Source: Rhizobium sp. G21 (lineage in GTDB: Bacteria; Pseudomonadota; Alphaproteobacteria; Rhizobiales; Rhizobiaceae). Taken from it: a stretch of DNA of 64,000 bases. The stretch spans positions 3,140,001 through 3,204,000 of the forward strand of contig NZ_JACFXW010000001.1 in NCBI RefSeq assembly GCF_014158035.1, read 5' to 3'. How positions within the stretch are numbered: the stretch's first letter is position 1; each line of letters starts with the position of its first letter. The position numbers and the translations under genes were made by a program. Below, in pieces: positions 63,061 through 64,000 of the stretch. Below the pieces are notes generated by a model. That model did not search any database, was not told the DNA's origin, and saw only the letters and a program-made list of their open reading frames with translations.

Positions 63061-63094
63061 GCCGCCGCGATGCCCGCGGCGGCTTTATTGTTTT
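63061..63094 (+). terminator. Terminator after the solute-binding-like gene
   Basis: GCCGCCGCG (63061-63069) pairs with CGCGGCGGC (63075-63083) around ATGCC, then TTTATTGTTTT. It separates convergent operons. Confidence 0.88.
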
Positions 63095-63099
63095 CTGGG

Positions 63100-63633
63100 T
63101 CAGGCGTCCGGACGCTGACCCGAGCGGTAGCGCACTGTCTGGATATGCTCGCAATAGAGCACGAGTTCGCCTTCGCCCTTGAAGACTTCGTAGGAGGCAC
63201 GGATCAGTCCCAACTGATCATATTTCGGCTCTTTGCCGAGATTGGTGCGGATCGTGTAGATCGTGTCGCCGATGAAGACAGGCTTGATGAAGCGCAGCCG
63301 GTCATAGCCATAGGAAAAGGCGTTGACGCAGTTGGTCGCCACTAGGCCCAGGCCGGCCGAGAAGACGAAGGCGCCGGCGACCAGCCGCTTGCCGAACATG
63401 CCCTCGGTCTCGGCGAAGATCTGGTCGCCGACATAAGGATGCATGTCGAGCACCAGCGCGTTGAACTGCATGGACTCGCCTTCCGAGATCGTTCGCCTGA
63501 GCGAGCGGATCTTGTGGCCGATCTCGAAATCCTCGTAGAACCAGTTCTCGGCGTTCCACACCGGCAGATCGGCGTGATTGGCCGGTATGGTGCGGGGATG
63601 CGTACTTTCCACGCCAACGGTCGGGGCGGCCAT
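63100..63633 (-). CDS. MaoC-family (hot-dog fold) dehydratase-like protein
   Basis: 177 aa. [21 protein letters not shown] and [14 protein letters not shown] are the hot-dog strand and hydratase-type region; the usual Asp/His pair of MaoC R-hydratases is matched by Asp and His in LDMHPY. It would hydrate an enoyl-CoA or dehydrate a 3-hydroxyacyl-CoA. It starts 5 bp after the amidohydrolase stop and converges with the CoA transferase operon; together they look like parts of one acyl-CoA catabolic locus. Confidence 0.85.
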   Translation of the reverse strand: MAAPTVGVESTHPRTIPANHADLPVWNAENWFYEDFEIGHKIRSLRRTISEGESMQFNALVLDMHPYVGDQIFAETEGMFGKRLVAGAFVFSAGLGLVATNCVNAFSYGYDRLRFIKPVFIGDTIYTIRTNLGKEPKYDQLGLIRASYEVFKGEGELVLYCEHIQTVRYRSGQRPDA

Positions 63634-63637
63634 CGTC

Positions 63638-64000
63638 TCAGGCTCCCAGCCGCCAGATGCGGCGGGCGTTGCCGCTCAACAGCTTGGCCTTATCCTCGGC
63701 GCTGACGCCCTCCAGAAGCGCATGCGTTGCGGCGACCCAGGTGGAGAGCGTTCCAGCCAGGGTGCAGACCGGCCAGTCGCTGCCCCAGACCATGCGGTCA
63801 AACCCGAAACTGCCGATCGTGTGTTCGGCATAGGGCCTGATGTCGTCGAGCGTCCAAGTTTCGGTGTCGGTATAAGCGACGATGCCGGAGAGCTTGCCGG
63901 TGATGTTGGGGCGCTTGGCCACCTCGGTCATCTCATTGCGCCAGAGGTCATAGCCGCCGCCTTTGATGTCCGGCACGCCGCAGTGGTCGAGGATGAACTG
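63638..64000 (-). CDS. Amidohydrolase-family protein (COG3618 type), 5' part outside window
   Basis: About 120 C-terminal residues are visible: ILDHCGVPD, then [15 protein letters not shown], and [17 protein letters not shown] with the metal-binding Asp. These belong to the TIM-barrel hydrolases that include L-fuconolactonase and 2-pyrone-4,6-dicarboxylate hydrolase. It would open a lactone or cleave a related ester. The N-terminal metal site lies beyond the right edge. Confidence 0.88.
   Translation of the reverse strand, partial: QFILDHCGVPDIKGGGYDLWRNEMTEVAKRPNITGKLSGIVAYTDTETWTLDDIRPYAEHTIGSFGFDRMVWGSDWPVCTLAGTLSTWVAATHALLEGVSAEDKAKLLSGNARRIWRLGA

Overview
The window is a high-GC chromosomal segment of an alphaproteobacterium, almost certainly order Hyphomicrobiales (Rhizobiales). 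Evidence: a urtABCDE urea importer next to ureD, a rhizobial-type intergenic palindrome, SciP (DUF1153), DUF992 and DUF2793 proteins, Omp25-like barrels, a serC-serA pair with a serC-type leader, and a tol-pal-cpoB-tilS-ftsH-glmM block. Genus cannot be fixed from the sequence alone.

Layout. 1-6437 (minus strand): 5' end of ureD, then urtE, urtD, urtC, urtB and urtA, for urea uptake feeding urease. 6638-16688: a sugar or polyol locus with a tagatose-3-epimerase-like enzyme, an RbsBCA-type importer, an FGGY kinase and a DeoR repressor on minus, and a class II aldolase, a second FGGY kinase and a HAD phosphatase divergently on plus. 16934-19781: photolyase-like FAD protein, DCC protein and UbiB/AarF kinase. 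19853-21190: two unrecognised genes. 21249-32797: PfkB kinase plus a CUT1-type ABC importer on minus; on plus a DRL-like (DXP reductoisomerase-like) oxidoreductase, an acetoin-dehydrogenase-like E1alpha/E1beta/E2 set and a SorC-type regulator. 33047-37342: a giant sensor kinase with an NCS1-permease-like front end, and its LuxR-type response regulator. 37415-37993: EF-hand protein. 38501-50544: tolQRAB, pal, cpoB, tilS, ftsH, a FadL-like porin, glmM. 50737-55039: two paralogous outer-membrane barrels around two esterase-like genes and a DUF992 protein. 55145-58089: serC leader, serC, serA. 58158-60579: DUF2793 protein, sciP, mnmA, tRNA-Met. 60753-64000: CaiB-type CoA transferase, a solute-binding-like protein with no signal peptide, MaoC dehydratase and a partial amidohydrolase.

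Most interesting system. The 21.2-32.8 kb cluster reads as a possible catabolic route for 2-C-methyl-D-erythritol or 1-deoxy-D-xylulose. The importer brings in the polyol, the PfkB kinase phosphorylates it, the DRL-like enzyme interconverts methylerythritol phosphate and deoxyxylulose phosphate, and the acetoin-dehydrogenase-like complex could cleave the latter to acetyl-CoA and glyceraldehyde 3-phosphate. This is inference from gene families and layout.

Data quality. Twenty genes are broken by one or two single-base frame changes. Most sit in short homopolymers (runs of 3-6 identical bases) and most are one base too short. Housekeeping genes such as tilS are affected, so these are best read as sequencing errors rather than pseudogenes. 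Coordinates below span the repaired genes. The errors also create false fusions, such as urtB-urtC and kinase-ABC ATPase.
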